Shown: positions 35,001-47,700 of the stretch, in pieces
How positions within the stretch are numbered: position 1 is the stretch's first letter
How the letters are laid out: every line of letters begins with the position of its first letter
Source of the DNA: Spodoptera frugiperda
Lineage: Eukaryota; Arthropoda; Insecta; Lepidoptera; Noctuidae
Assembly: GCF_023101765.2 (NCBI RefSeq)
Contig: NC_064229.1
Span: 6,672,473 to 6,736,472 of the forward strand
Length of the DNA stretch: 64,000 nt
Direction of reading: 5' to 3'
Position numbers and translations under genes: made by a program
Notes under the pieces: model-generated
What the model was told of the DNA's origin: nothing
Database searches by the model: none
What the model saw: only the letters and a program-made list of their open reading frames with translations

Positions 35001-36068
35001 AATGCGTGCAACTTACATATGACGATTGGCGGTATTATGCCATTTTGGACTTTTTTAATAGCGTTTGTAACGTAACTGTAACTATAGACAAGTGGATAAT
35101 TTATATGTGTGATTTTATTATTTACATTTACTTACTCAACTTATTTCAGGTAATGGTGGGCGTTATAACTTTAATAGCGAGTGTCACTGTGATTGTCGTT
35201 ATAAAGTCTTTGGGCAAAAGAAAGTTGGGTATCACAGCTATGCTAGGCTGTGCTATATCCTGTACTGCTCTTAGCATATACGCTGCTCAACTAGATGACA
35301 AAGTGTTCTCCTACGATCCCACGACGTTTCCAAAAGAGAAGAGTGTGGTTCCCTTGATATTCTTCTATATACTCACCCTATGTACGGGGTGCAACGTCTC
35401 TTGGATCATTCTCAGCGAGGTATTTCCTTTCAGGTGAGATTGTAGTTTCAATTTTTATTTTAATAAAGTTTAGGAAGAATTTATTACCGTATTAAAAGTT
35501 AATTTGTGAAATTCTCATAATTTTATCATTAAACTTGAGACGGTATATTTTCCAATATTTACCATGTTCATTTATGTCGATGAGTTTCCAATATTTCGGC
35601 ACTGTTGCAAGCGCCATTATCACGGATGAACTGTAAAAAAAACAAGGTAAATATCCCATTTCAAGTTCTAATGATAGTGTTAGTGGCCATGTATGTCAGT
35701 TTAAAAACTTATATTATCAAAATTATGTAATCATGACCTCATTAATGTCCACGCGATATTTCTAAAAATAAGCCGTACAATGTAATTTTTATAGGAGTCG
35801 AGCTTCAGCACAAGGTTGGGGAGCGGCCTGGAACTACGTGGTCACCTTCATCGGTGCCAAGACTCTCATCGACCTGGAGACACACTTCAGGTTAACAGGT
35901 GCCTTCGCCACGTACGCTGCCTTCGCATACGTAGGCACCATCTACCTCTACTTCTTCATGCCCGAAACTGAAGGGATCTCACTCCAAGAAATAGAAACCT
36001 ATTACAATGGGAAACTAAGAATATTTGCCGACGACTGGTTCATCAACCTATTCAAGAAAAAGAAATAA
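29084..36068 (+). CDS. Major facilitator sugar-transporter-like protein (Tret1-like), complete, 515 aa
   Basis: Exons: 29084-29155, 32324-32459, 32698-32926, 33275-33437, 33689-33906, 34082-34253, 35150-35433 and 35795-36068 (stop TAA). They total 1548 bases, a whole number of codons. The start ATG at 29084 has an A at -3 and a G at +4, and its exon ends in phase 0 at a GTAAGT donor. It joins an exon reading LIASMAPNLLLLDLG, the usual TM1 of this family. Motifs: D-Y-V-G-R-K-K, S-E-I-S-E-P-S-V-R-G, P-D-T-P-V-W, F-P-F-R-S-R and P-E-T-E-G. It is a likely 12-helix plasma-membrane carrier and paralogue of the gene at 4916-17379, with identical intron phases at shared positions plus one extra intron (33907-34081) in the central loop. 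That loop holds C250, C253, C263 and H265, spaced C-x2-C-x9-C-x-H. Substrate unknown, because the TM7 Q-x-S-G motif is replaced. Confidence 0.92.
29748..29951 (+). mobile_element. tRNA-derived SINE, copy 5 (most complete head)
   Basis: The head gactgcgtagttggttgagt carries an A-box-like TGGTTGAGTGG, and gggtgcgatccccgag carries a B-box-like GGTGCGATCCC, as in RNA polymerase III tRNA promoters. The body ends ataaaaggcgtgacgttg. It is not a functional tRNA, since no cloverleaf was recognised. Confidence 0.8.
30690..31072 (+). repeat. LINE/SINE-like dispersed repeat
   Basis: It begins actagcggacccgacagacg and ends with tttcatcaaaatccgtcaag, gacatacacacgtacagaag and tatatataaagat. This layout is typical of a moth retroposon 3' end. 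Confidence 0.55.
33070..33190 (+). repeat. Retroelement fragment in a transporter intron
   Basis: The blocks tttgccgctacctcgcctgg and atgatgcggcctacaatgga are a dispersed lepidopteran sequence (from memory). It sits between the exons ending 32926 and starting 33275. Confidence 0.45.
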
Positions 36069-36267
36069 GACTTCAACAAAATTATATTACGCTTAAAATT
36101 TATTTTTATAAGAACAAATTAGACTAGATCCAATTCTACATAGGTACAATTATGTTTTTCTATAAATAGTCATTATTATAAAATTTGTGTTTTCATTTTC
36201 TTAATTTATTTATCGATACTTAATACTAATGTAGTAGTGAGTATTATAGTAGTATATTACGAGTCTT

Positions 36268-39200
36268 TTAGTATACGGGGTCTTCAATTTTCGCCATGAA
36301 TAGGGGTAGGTCGCTCTTGTTGTCCCATAGTACTGCTATGAAGGGTCGGTTGACCTTGAATTCTACAGAAGGATCGTCATAAGATAACGCGACGGCTGCG
36401 AATGCTGTCGCGGCTGCTGCAGAGCCTCCCTGCTCATCAATAGACAGTATGGCGGAATGCAACGCTGACGATATCTGCGGTGAATGAGTTTGGAATGATC
36501 CAATACCGGCCAACTCGCTAAATCGGCTGAACAGTGTTGTTACGCCCATCTGAAAAATTAACGGGATTTGGTTAACAACAGCTACAAGTTTTGCTTTTAC
36601 TCTATTCATAATCGTTGAATGGATTTTTTATCGTTACCTACTTTTTTCACTCAATTTCAGTCTTTGTTACTTGATGACATACATTTTGGATAAATACCTA
36701 CCTATAATAAGTAGGTGGCAATTTTTTGTTACACAGATTATTCGATTTCTTTGTTACACACATATTATTATTCTGTCACAACAGACATCAACCAACATAG
36801 AAATATTATTGTTCGTATTCGATACCAAAAACGCTGCTGATGTCAAGATTGAATAAGGAAAATGTTGCAAATTATTATCTTGCTAAAGTAGGCAGACAGA
36901 CAGACCTACGACTTGTCCAAATATTAAAGTTAAAATTTTAAGAAATATTAAACTATAAACTTAAAATTTTAAATCCCCTTACAATATCAGTTACAAAAAA
37001 TATTGAAACATAGTTAATCTGAAATAAAGATCGAAACCCATTTCATTTCATAGTAACACCATGATTGGACTAACATAACCTCATACTATATAAGGGCCAT
37101 CCAGTGAGTATACACTCAGAAAACATGATTTTAATAGAAAAAGTAAAAAACTTACGCTTTGCAAGATAACTTTCAAATCTGTGTCAGCTCTGATTGTGAA
37201 TTTGGGCAATTCTAGCTCAGTGTCGAGTGCTGGGAAACTGAGGTAGCTAAGCAGTCTGGCATCAGTCAGCGACGCTATCGTGTTCCTGATTCCGACCAGC
37301 TGTGATGGCAAGATCACCATCAGGTGATATTCTTCGCGCTGGAAAAGTGTGAATAAAAATTAAAAATATGTTTGAGTGTGTGTTTGTTACATATAGTCTC
37401 AATTAGGATTTTCTTCTGTATCATGGGTGCGTTTACAAACATGACAAGTTCACATACACATGACACCCTGATCCGAAACAACAATTTGTGGTCACACAAA
37501 GAGTTGCTCTGTGCGGGAATCGAACCCACACCAAATGTGCAGTCTGTATAAGTAAAGTATGTGTATGTAATGTGGACATTTACAATCACTTACTAATGTT
37601 AGTCATAGATACTCATAATATTTCCAAGTAAAAGGTGACCTTCTTACTCCGAAAACTGTGACAACTGCAGCAATATTGATTTGTCACACTTTATAAAATC
37701 GGGCCATATCCGATTCCATACTCCAAAATTTCAATGCCGGAAATCGAACCGGAAACTCTTTATTCGACAATCTTACAGACTCGTCACTCGATCTTCAAAA
37801 CAATAATTATATTTATGTTTGACATCATTCTAACCTTAACCTACGTTAATTCAAAATATATTTTCAAAACAACTTACCTCGAAGGGCAACACGATAACTT
37901 TAGCATTAGTAGTCGGATCCATACCGGTCTTAAACATCCTGCGCGTACGCATAAACTGGGCCGTTTTTATTTGTCCGCTACTGAGTTGGAATTCCCGAGG
38001 CACAGTTGATTCAACTCTGAACGGAACCTCCCACAGTCCTTTGAAGTAAATAGCGTTCACAAGTACCATTTGCGTATTGCTACTTAGAGCACCTGGAAAT
38101 AGTTAAATATAACATGTATATAATACATATCAAGTTTTAACAAGAATGAACTTAAAACCCAATTTGTACTTCGTTTCGGTTCAAATTCTATTGTTTTCAT
38201 TTAGTCTACTACAGTAGCAGCAAACATGATATTCATTTTAACACATATCCTAAATAGCATCGAGCCCTAACACTTTCCTTAATTGCCAAGTTAAAAATGG
38301 TAAATGTCAAACCGCCAGGCACAAGTGACTGACGTGACGCTCTAAGGGATATCCCCGATAGTCGATAGTTAGTAGATAGTAGTTAATATTTGCATTTCAT
38401 CACTAAGTACATATAATAATACATTTGTAGACTAACTAACGAAATCCTTGTTCAAAATTTACGGTAATGCGACATCAACCAAAATAAATGAATTAAACCC
38501 TCTGATACACAACCTTTAAGTCAATAATTAATTAAACCCAATAATAATACTTATAATATTTAAACAAATGCCTAGGTACTAGCTGAGCCATCGAAGGCCG
38601 GGACAGGTGCATTTTTTAAAAGAGCAGCCTATCTAAATATAACAGGCATCGAGAATAACAAACAGGTTGTACTGCGTCACTATAATCCTATTTATATGAG
38701 CGTTGAGATACGAAGTAAACGGAATATTTTTGTATGAAAAGGATTTAAAAACTGCTATTGATATGAATAGAGCTATATGTTGACAGAATATGTGAAAGTA
38801 CAGAGAAAGGATTTAGTGATATAATAAAATATAGGCTTCCATTGGGGAAAATGGAAAAGAAGACGGATTGCTTTATTTTTATTAGTTCTCCACGAGCCCC
38901 TTGACTAATGGTATGTGCCCTTGTCATACATCTTATTTACAATAAGTCTTATCAAACAATATTTATACCTATGTTACCTATGTTACACTACAATTATAAG
39001 AAGTCATACAGAAATACATATTAATAACAAAGTCAAACCCTTGGGTCTCTTTGGTCATTAAAACTTAATTAATTCTTTAAAAAAATGTAAAGATTATAAT
39101 CAAAATAATAATGTTATGATTAAGAGCTTCCTTTTAATGTTTAAATATAGAACGAAAATAATAAAACCTTTAAGAAGGATCCTTTGCAGAATAAAATAAA

Positions 39201-42188
39201 ACCGTCCGTCGAGAAATATTTTAGCGTTTGATTATAATATAACTGAGTGTAATTATTAGGGGCATAAATATTAATAATAAAACAATAAAATTAAACCATC
39301 TCATTTATCATAATCAAAGGGAATTTTGAACACGTAATTGGGAAGACCAGATCAATAAATGTTAGCCTTTGTTGACTAAGAAAGTTGAACTTATGATTCA
39401 TTTGAACCCTGGAAATTCTCAACTTTCGTAAAGATAAAGAAAGTTACATAATTAGTAACGTAGGTAGACATTTTTATATAGTAAACCCCTATGATAACCA
39501 ATTGTATTAACTTTTATTAATAACTAGCTAACCTAATCTCTAATACTCTTTTCCACCTTTTTGAGCTTGACCTGGACATCCACAAATAATTCACGATCAA
39601 AATTAGTCAGCCGTTTCGAATTTTAGCGAGACTTACAAACAGCAATTGGTTTTTATATATAAGTATAGAGACCATAAAATGGATGCACAAACTTTAAAGA
39701 TGATCCAATTCAGACCAGAAAGAAGTACATATTCATCAAAACTGTTGTTCCTACAAATTGAACTTAGAATTTTGAAAATACTTTGTATGGTAGCAGTTTC
39801 CACAACAAATTGCCTTATCTAGTAAGTAAAATATCTCATATTTACCTGGTGCAATAAGTTGGCTGATCTTGTTATTGGTTCTGGAAGCTATCCAGGTGTT
39901 GATCTGCCGAGCTGCTTCCTCAGGCCTGTTATAGCTTAGAGTAGAGACATCACTGAAGAAGCCCTGCATCGCTCGGTTCCTGAAGTCTCTATTCACAGCA
40001 AAACCATCAGCTATGAACACACTGTTTGCTATTTTCAGAACGTTACGAGAACTACGATTCTGGAAAATGATTATGAAAGAGTTTTAGAAAATCTAAACGT
40101 TATTTGTCACAATAGTTATAAAGTTTTGTTATTAAAGAATAATATTTATGAATAACCCAACAGATAATTTCCGATCGAGGCAGAAAGGTACTCACAGAAC
40201 TTTCAGTTTTCGCTTTCGCACTCATCGCAGTTATTTTATTAACCCCATTGTTATGTATAAGGGTTAACCTATCACCAAAATTTGGACACAGTTCCATACT
40301 CTATTCTATTTCAAAATAACTCCAGTAAACATATTTCTTACTCTTATATCTCCAGTAACGCTAGCGTAAGAAGAAGCAGTACTCTGTGGCGACATCCGTA
40401 GTGCGTTTGTTATCTGTGCCTGTGTTTCTCCATAGGCTCCTTGTTGCAATAGAGCCAGGAGCGAAGTGATTGAAAATGGAGACACTACTGCATTACCAGA
40501 GTGCACTGTACCAATGTTCTGAAACCAAGCATACAAACATGATGAGCTATCTGGAAAAATCCTAGACATATAGATCAGCAGTCATACTATTAAAAATACA
40601 ATATGATTATGACAAATACAAGCAACCTTTAAGAATTGAAATAAAAATTTACATTTACGCAAAATTGAAACGCGCCTCAACTTCCAAATGACATATTGAT
40701 TGATAATAATTGTACAATAGTTTATTGAGGAAAATTATTAGTAATTTTGAACATACAAATTCTATTTTATTTATGCAGGAGCTAGGCATTTTGCTACAGT
40801 CTAAAAAGCTTACCTTCAGCAAATTAACTCCGAAGTTAGTCACTGAATACAATAAATTGTAATCCATAGATTGAGCAGGGGAGTTGAAATTGGAAGAACT
40901 TGGCTGCACAGGTCTTTGAAGTTCACTTTGAGGCACAGCCACTGATGGTCTACTTAGAGATATCTCCGGAACAGACGGTCGATCCCTCTGTGTTTGTAAC
41001 GAATTTGGTACACCCAAATATATCTGTTGTATCGCAGGTCTGTTTAATTCCGATTGTGGTATCGCTACTGTAGGTCTTCCGAGGGAGATCTCTGGTCTCT
41101 CCTGTGGTATTCTTGGTCTGCTTTGCGGTACATTGTACTGTGGCTGTCTATCCAACACTTGTCTGTTTGGTGTGAGTTGGGGCACATCTCGTCTATCCTG
41201 GGCAAGCTGCTGAGCTGTCTGTCTACTGGGTATTGTTGGGGTTGATATTTGTCTATTTACTATATTCGGTTTACCAAAATTATTGACTTGTTCAACGCTT
41301 GTACCAGACGCTATCTCAGTACTCTTTTCTATCTCCACTGTGGTTGTTGGCTTTTTCTGCCTCTGTGGTTCATTGCCAAATACTCTTCGCAATGCGTCAT
41401 CGTCTATCCCACCACGACCTACTGAAAGTGGAACTATGGAGGGGAAATTATCGGAAAAGTATATTCCGTTTGGATTAAAGAAATTTCCAAAGAATGGAAT
41501 GTCTTGTGACTGAACAGCAATCATCAGACAGCAGAATGTTATACCTGTAAGGAATTACATTATTGTAATCATAGTAAATTGTTTAATATTCCTCGCTTAC
41601 TAAGAGAAGCAAGCAAAAACCCTTCAATTGTTTTACTAGTCGAAATATTATCCGTATAGGTTCATCAGAAATTGAATGAACAAAGCAAAACCGACTCCAC
41701 TTTCTATATCACTTAAAAATAGGAAAGCCCATGTATAATATATTACAACACATATGTGTTGAATCATATTTCTAAAGGTAGATGTCAACAAAATGTTTAA
41801 AGATCAGCTTTTTGAGCAATTTTCATACAAATGACGCAAAAGCGCCAATCAAGAAAACGACATCGTTCGCGTAGGGCACGTTCACCCGTAACGTGTGTTT
41901 ATGTGACGTCACACAAAGATGTCCATATAAACTATCTCAAAGATAAAGCTAATAATAATAAAATCACTTTCTCAAATGGTGACATTACCAATTATTTGAT
42001 ACAATTTGAACTTTAAGACTTAATTAGGCTTTTTGCATAATCAACTCAAATTCGTCATAGCTATAAAATCTAAAATCAAGGATCAAATATTTTTATTTGA
42101 TTTAAATTTGTATAAAACTATGATCATCTACGTTTGCTGATTTAAATAAATATTATGTAAAGTATTTGTACTCACTTGTTAAAATCAT
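36268..42188 (-). CDS. Secreted inhibitory-type serpin with long Gln/Pro-rich N-terminal extension, 604 aa
   Basis: Exons: 42176-42188, 40814-41544, 40342-40518, 39846-40059, 37878-38092, 37156-37338 and 36268-36549. They total 1815 bases. The N-terminus MILTSITFCCLMIAVQS is a signal peptide. Residues about 20-225 form a Gln/Pro/Ser/Arg-rich extension with an internal repeat (R-P-x-V-A-[IV]-P-Q-S-E-L-x-R-P, twice). The serpin core follows: N-A-V-V-S-P-F-S-I, L-K-I-A-N-S-V-F, V-L-V-N-A-I-Y-F-K-G, V-L-P-F-E and N-R-P-F-I-A near the end. The hinge E-Q-G-G-S-A-A-A-A-T-A is canonical for inhibitors. Counting 17 residues from the hinge Glu predicts P1 Leu566 and P1' Ser567, suited to chymotrypsin- or elastase-like proteases. 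The target is probably a haemolymph serine protease (inference). The extension recalls Drosophila Necrotic, but orthology is not shown. Confidence 0.9.
37460..37760 (-). repeat. Degenerate tRNA-like retroelement pieces, reverse orientation
   Basis: Two B-box-like blocks on the - strand, from gcgggaatcgaacccac (37512) and gccggaaatcgaaccggaa (37736). They lie within the serpin intron between 37339 and 37877. Confidence 0.4.
38093..39845 (-). other. 1.75-kb serpin intron
   Basis: AT-rich. The segment 39540-39670 (agccgtttcgaattttagcg then tttttatatataagtatag) looks like a retroposon 3' end. Nothing coding is seen. Confidence 0.5.
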
Positions 42189-44733
42189 TGTGGCTGTGGT
42201 AATTAAAACTTTCTAAACTAATGTATTGTTTACGTCTATTATCACTGCTTGACCTCGGTCACATGTAGCTTATTTTTTGTTAACCACTTTATCAAAGGCG
42301 CCAGCGCACAGTTCACGTACATGCACTAACCACTGACACTACCGGGCGAGTGGCCGTAAACAAGAATCCGCGACTAAAAACCCGTTTAAACGTATCAAAT
42401 AATTTTAAACATTATCTCTTTCGCTTAAAGCATCATTTACGTTGGAAACTTGTTCAGCTCTATAATAGTGAGATGTGATTTAAATGAACTCATCATTCGA
42501 ATTTGGACCTACAGCTAGACACTATAAAGTTGAAGTTCAATAGAATTATTTCTTCAAATGTAGGTGTCGTCTACACGAATTGGTTTTCCCGCGAACAGCC
42601 GGTTTATGTTTTTCCTTGGCAAACCTTAATACATTTTAAAAATATATTTATACATAAATGGATAATTTATAAGAAATCTACGAGACTGGATATAATGACA
42701 CTTTGTTTAGAATCGATGATGAAATTATTATAACATCTAGTATTTCCATATTCTGCTTAATCAAGATTGATTGTGTGTTAGTCTATGAGTTGCATGATAA
42801 TTTTGTTATCAATTTTTATTTTAGCAATCAAACTTTTTGATTTAGTTTTTAATTTATTAGTCAAACGCTTACAGAAGAACAGAAAACTAAATACAATGTC
42901 CAATTACGGTGATACCTTAAAAAGAATAGCTGTTCACATTTTTATTTATTTCATTAAAATCAGGTTTCGTCTTCAAAATGCTTGCATTACATAATAATTT
43001 TGCACACCAGACCAATGAATCCTTATACTCAATAATTTGGTCTTTTGTAACTGATTATTTCACATCAACTTAGAAAAATTGGTTTTGCAAAAATTTGGTA
43101 AATTTTTATGATGCCATACTAACTTATTGGCAAGATCTGGTCATTAGATGTATTTGCATAATATGAAAAGGATGGCAGCTAACATCGTAGATACTCCTAC
43201 ACAGGAGTTAGTTGATAGACCGGTTGCCAACTCGGTCTACTAAAGAAAATAAATAAAAAAAAGTGTTGTATTTTTATTTGTTCTAGTGAATAATATTCCG
43301 AGCACATCAGGGCTTGGTACAGCAAAAACAACGCGAGTTTGATTATCTCCAGTGATATTTTTATTGACGTAGGTAGGTAGACCAGCCATGTTTATACCTT
43401 TTGATACCATTCGTTCGTTGACCCTTTAGCAAAGTACTCTGATACTATTATTTGCTGCAGTTTTGTGGCCTATATCAGGAAAAATATTAAAAACTATATC
43501 ACTTTCTGAGGCAGTATCTTATTTTTTTTCTACTAAAACATTTCTTCTTTCTCATATTTTTGACCTATCTAGTTCTCATATTTCATACCTGTGCAATCAC
43601 AGGTAATAATTTTATCCTAATTATCAGAAAATAATTTTGAACCTAGAGCACAGATTTCATTAGTGTTCATACAGTAAGAACAGGCTTAAAATAAAACAAA
43701 ATTTGAAATAAATTAGTTTTATTATAAAAGGTCGTTTACCGAGCATAGGTGGCAGTTAACAAATCACTGATATTACTCACAATGTCCAAAGTGTTTACAA
43801 ATGTATTTAATATGTTTTACGCCAGTTTAAATACTGTAATTAATCTATTTTCGTCAGGATTCATAGTCATGAAATTGATGTCAAATTTGCACCTTGAGAG
43901 CAAGTAACAAATGATAATTTTGGAATAAAAGTAAATAAAATAACTGGAAATAATGATACTGGATTTGTGAATGATGAAAACAATTTTAAATAAGCAATTA
44001 TACACATACATCCCATATAGTACGTACATGAAGGAGATACGGATGAAAATGAATCAAATACCTAGCTTGATATCCAGACAAAAGTAATAACTGGAAATTT
44101 TAAACTACCCATAAACAAGGACAAACCTGACGTAAACATTGACAAAAGAACAAAAATTGTAAAGAAGAATAATGAATTTTGTGTGGTCGACACAAAATTC
44201 GTTATTGATAAAATTGAATTATTGTGTTGTGATCAGTGACTCTTTTTAATCAAAATATTACTTACATGTTTTAAAAACAAATTACATAAATTAACCGCAA
44301 AATGAACCTCTAAAAAGTTTTTCATTTCGTTTCGTTACATGTATAACATAATTCAATCAATATCATGGAAGTCAGTCTCATGTTTACCTATTTTCTAGTC
44401 GAGTCACTTCTAAAATACAGTCAAAGTCATGTATAATATATTCCTTACTTACCTCTACTTCTAAATTAATGGTCATTTAAATCAGTCCGTTTAAAAAGTC
44501 TACTCTAAAGTCGTGATCTGTTTCGTTAATGATACCATTTGTCTGTCAAAGAGCAATGACTCGTTTGAAGCAATTCCTAATGTCATCTAATAAATGTTCT
44601 GTTAAAACATTATTCAATGTCGTAACTTCAGTTTGTTCAGTCTTATCTTCTTAGTCTATAAGTTCTAGTTCTGGTGTTATTTGTAGATTATTGTTTAGTT
44701 CACATTTATGGAATCCTATATCTTCATCAATTT
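42189..44733. other. Intergenic stretch between first serpin and cyclin
   Basis: It contains the promoter side of the serpin and the 3' side of the cyclin. Scattered protein-like but broken frames occur at 43880-44240, described under findings. No intact gene is seen. Confidence 0.5.
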
Positions 44734-47700
44734 TTATTTCAACTTCGATCCAGAAACTCTTAGTTCCATAACAGCTAAGTCGTTGGATGCTCTGATGATC
44801 TTCTGTGCTATGTGGTCTGGGGGCATGCCATAATGTTCCAGAGGTGTTTTATACTCGTACATTGTAGCACCCACGGTACGAACCGCTCGACGTAAAAGAG
44901 CACAAGTGTACGTTAAACTTGTTGTCTTTTTCTCTGCAATTTTGTATCTGAAAATATAAATTGTATTTTAATAGTTTTTTTGGTGGTTAATTCATGTAAG
45001 AAAAGCACCAATAAGGCACTACTGCTAGGTGATCAAGTTTATCAATGAATAAAAGACCTAAACATTCGCATGATTAATCACTTTTTATTTATGATATATA
45101 ATTATATTATTTCTCCTATTCATTCATGGCTGAGTTTGTTAATTAATACTTGTTCTAAAAGTCGGCAACCCTAAATACTAGAATGACATGTTAGTATAGC
45201 TTATAGCAAACGCGTTTCTCCAGTTTACCCGTCTGCCTTTGTAATGAATTAATATTAGTCTTCAATAGTACCTACTTAAGATCAAATAAATAAAAAACAA
45301 CTATTTATCAACGGAAACTGGTTATCGACGATTAAAATTTACCCAAAAATCAAGATTTTTTAAATAATTTCAAAGAAACCTGTTCCACGAAGACATTTTA
45401 ATACAGCTACATGTCAATTCTGTGTTATTTTTTATATCCTTAAGGTGAAGGACAGTTATTAAGGCTATTGTAATAAAGTCAGTAGTGTAGGTCATTGAAT
45501 ACTTAATACTACGTTCTAAATTTTGCTTTTCATTATAAACACTTCAATGAGATTATACAAATTCGTAAGACTTTCCAATAGGCATTTTCACTGGGTATAA
45601 AAACTAAAAATCTATCTTAGTTAGGTAATGAAAAAAATATTAGACACATATTTTTATATTTTGTCGTATAAGAAACAATACTCAGATAAAACGAATCAAA
45701 GTTTAGGAGTGGGAGTCAGTTAAGTAATTTCCTAGTATAAAACGTATGTAGAAGTGACGTCACGCGATATGTCAAATCAATATATCGTCGAAAATATTTG
45801 TTCCCGTGAGAAAATAAAAATACATGCCGTACATTACAATAATTAGTTATCTACCTTATTCTCTGAGCTCAAAATATGACAACAAACACTGATAATGTAA
45901 GTTTTTATGTAATATCAGCTTCAGCTCAATGTCAGTCTATAAAATCTCCACAGGCGCATAAAAGTATCTCCGTAACACAACAAAACAGCATCTACAAAAA
46001 GTCTACGTACATATTGCTCTCGTGTAGTCGTGCTAACAGCTCCTTCCTCCTCAGCAGTAGCACAGCATTTCTGACAGCAGCCACTGCTATGACTGACGGG
46101 TACTCATCACACAGGAATCGGTCCACCATCATACCACACATGGCCAAGAAGGTGGCTGCCACTTCTACCTCACCAGCGCCGTCACCAGCACACCACCATG
46201 CTAGGTAATTTATGAATTCTTGGGCCACCACTGGCTGCGGTGGGAATTTCTGGAATAAAGATTTATTTTATTTAAGCTGTCCAATTTCTCTAATAGCAGA
46301 ACAGAACATTCTACTCGTTAACTTACTTTTATTTTTTACATAATCTTTATCAACTACGGCATGAGAACCAATTATTTTTTTACACGTTAAGATAAAATTA
46401 ATGGTTTCTCCGAAGGGTCAAGTCAAATCATTAGGGATTAAGGATAACATACACACATAACTTCATGCCTGTCTCACATGGGGGTAGGCGGACACCGCCA
46501 ATTGCTACGCATTTTACATACCTCTTTCGCTTCATCAACAGTCATCAGTCTTTTCTTGCATGCGTCAGTCGGTCGGTTAAGGGTACTTTTAGGATTAAGG
46601 ATAAATATTAAGAAAACTAAATTAAGCATTGAAATACAAGATGAATGATTTAGTTTATGAACTCATTTAACGTATTTTGTTTTCCTGATTATCTTCTTGT
46701 TATAACGGTACATGGACTGCGTAATGACTGAGCAGATTCATTTTCATTCGTCAGAAAAGGTGACCTTTACCGACTTCATCAATGCATTTTTACCAAAACA
46801 ACATTTAGAGGACTCAAAAGCCATTTGATTCTCTTGCACACGAAACTGGTCCCTTAATGCTTATTGTAATACAAGACGTAATATTTACTTTAACATTAGA
46901 AGACGAAGGCTGCAGTGCTGTCTGATAAACGTGAACCTTTTAAACAGGGGTACATTAGGAGCATTGTCCAGCAGACTGTCTCGGTCTGTTGAAGTGTTGA
47001 TGTGATGAAGACTTACCAATCTAATCAGCACAGCTTTCTCAGCAGCTAACAGCTTCTCACAAGTGAAGGCTGAACTGGAGTACCTGACGAGCCTCATCGC
47101 CGGCATCACAGGCCCGTTCAGTTTCTGAGCTATCCAGTAACAGGCGGCGGCAACCAGTTGCAGCTTTTCCACCTGGACGTGACCAGTTCCCAGGATCGAG
47201 TCCAAATACCAGCACGCTGTTTGGACAACGGCTGGGTTGCCAAATGTACCCTATATAAATGGAAACATTCTTTAGGGACATATCTTCTACAAAGTGACCG
47301 TTGTTGGTTTTACAGAATTAGTCATTCAAAGTATTTAATTAGTCTTAGAAGAGTATTAAAATATGGTGTTTATTTTGGAGGATCTAAAAGGTTATCTGCT
47401 TTTCTTGGTGTGTATTGGTTATTGGGTATCTCAAAGGCTGTCTTTTCTTCAGTTGAGAGGCCTCCTAGGATATTCTGTATCTGTCAAATTTGAACTTTCG
47501 AAGTTAGCTCGTTCGCTTCATCGCTTGCCATTGATCGAGATTATTCTCACAACCAATGACATGGTGGACCGCGATCAAGTTCACTTCGGTCCTTCGAATT
47601 CTTGAATAAGGTTGACTAATCTTAAAAATATTTCTAAGGCTAAAACCTGCGAAATGCTATTGTCTAAGTAAAAGGAGTACCTATATTTTAAAGATTCACT

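Noticed and set aside
47158..47605. Open frames on the + strand opposite the cyclin exon
   Set aside because: They overlap the antisense of the cyclin exon 47017-47250 and flanking intron, with no recognisable protein.
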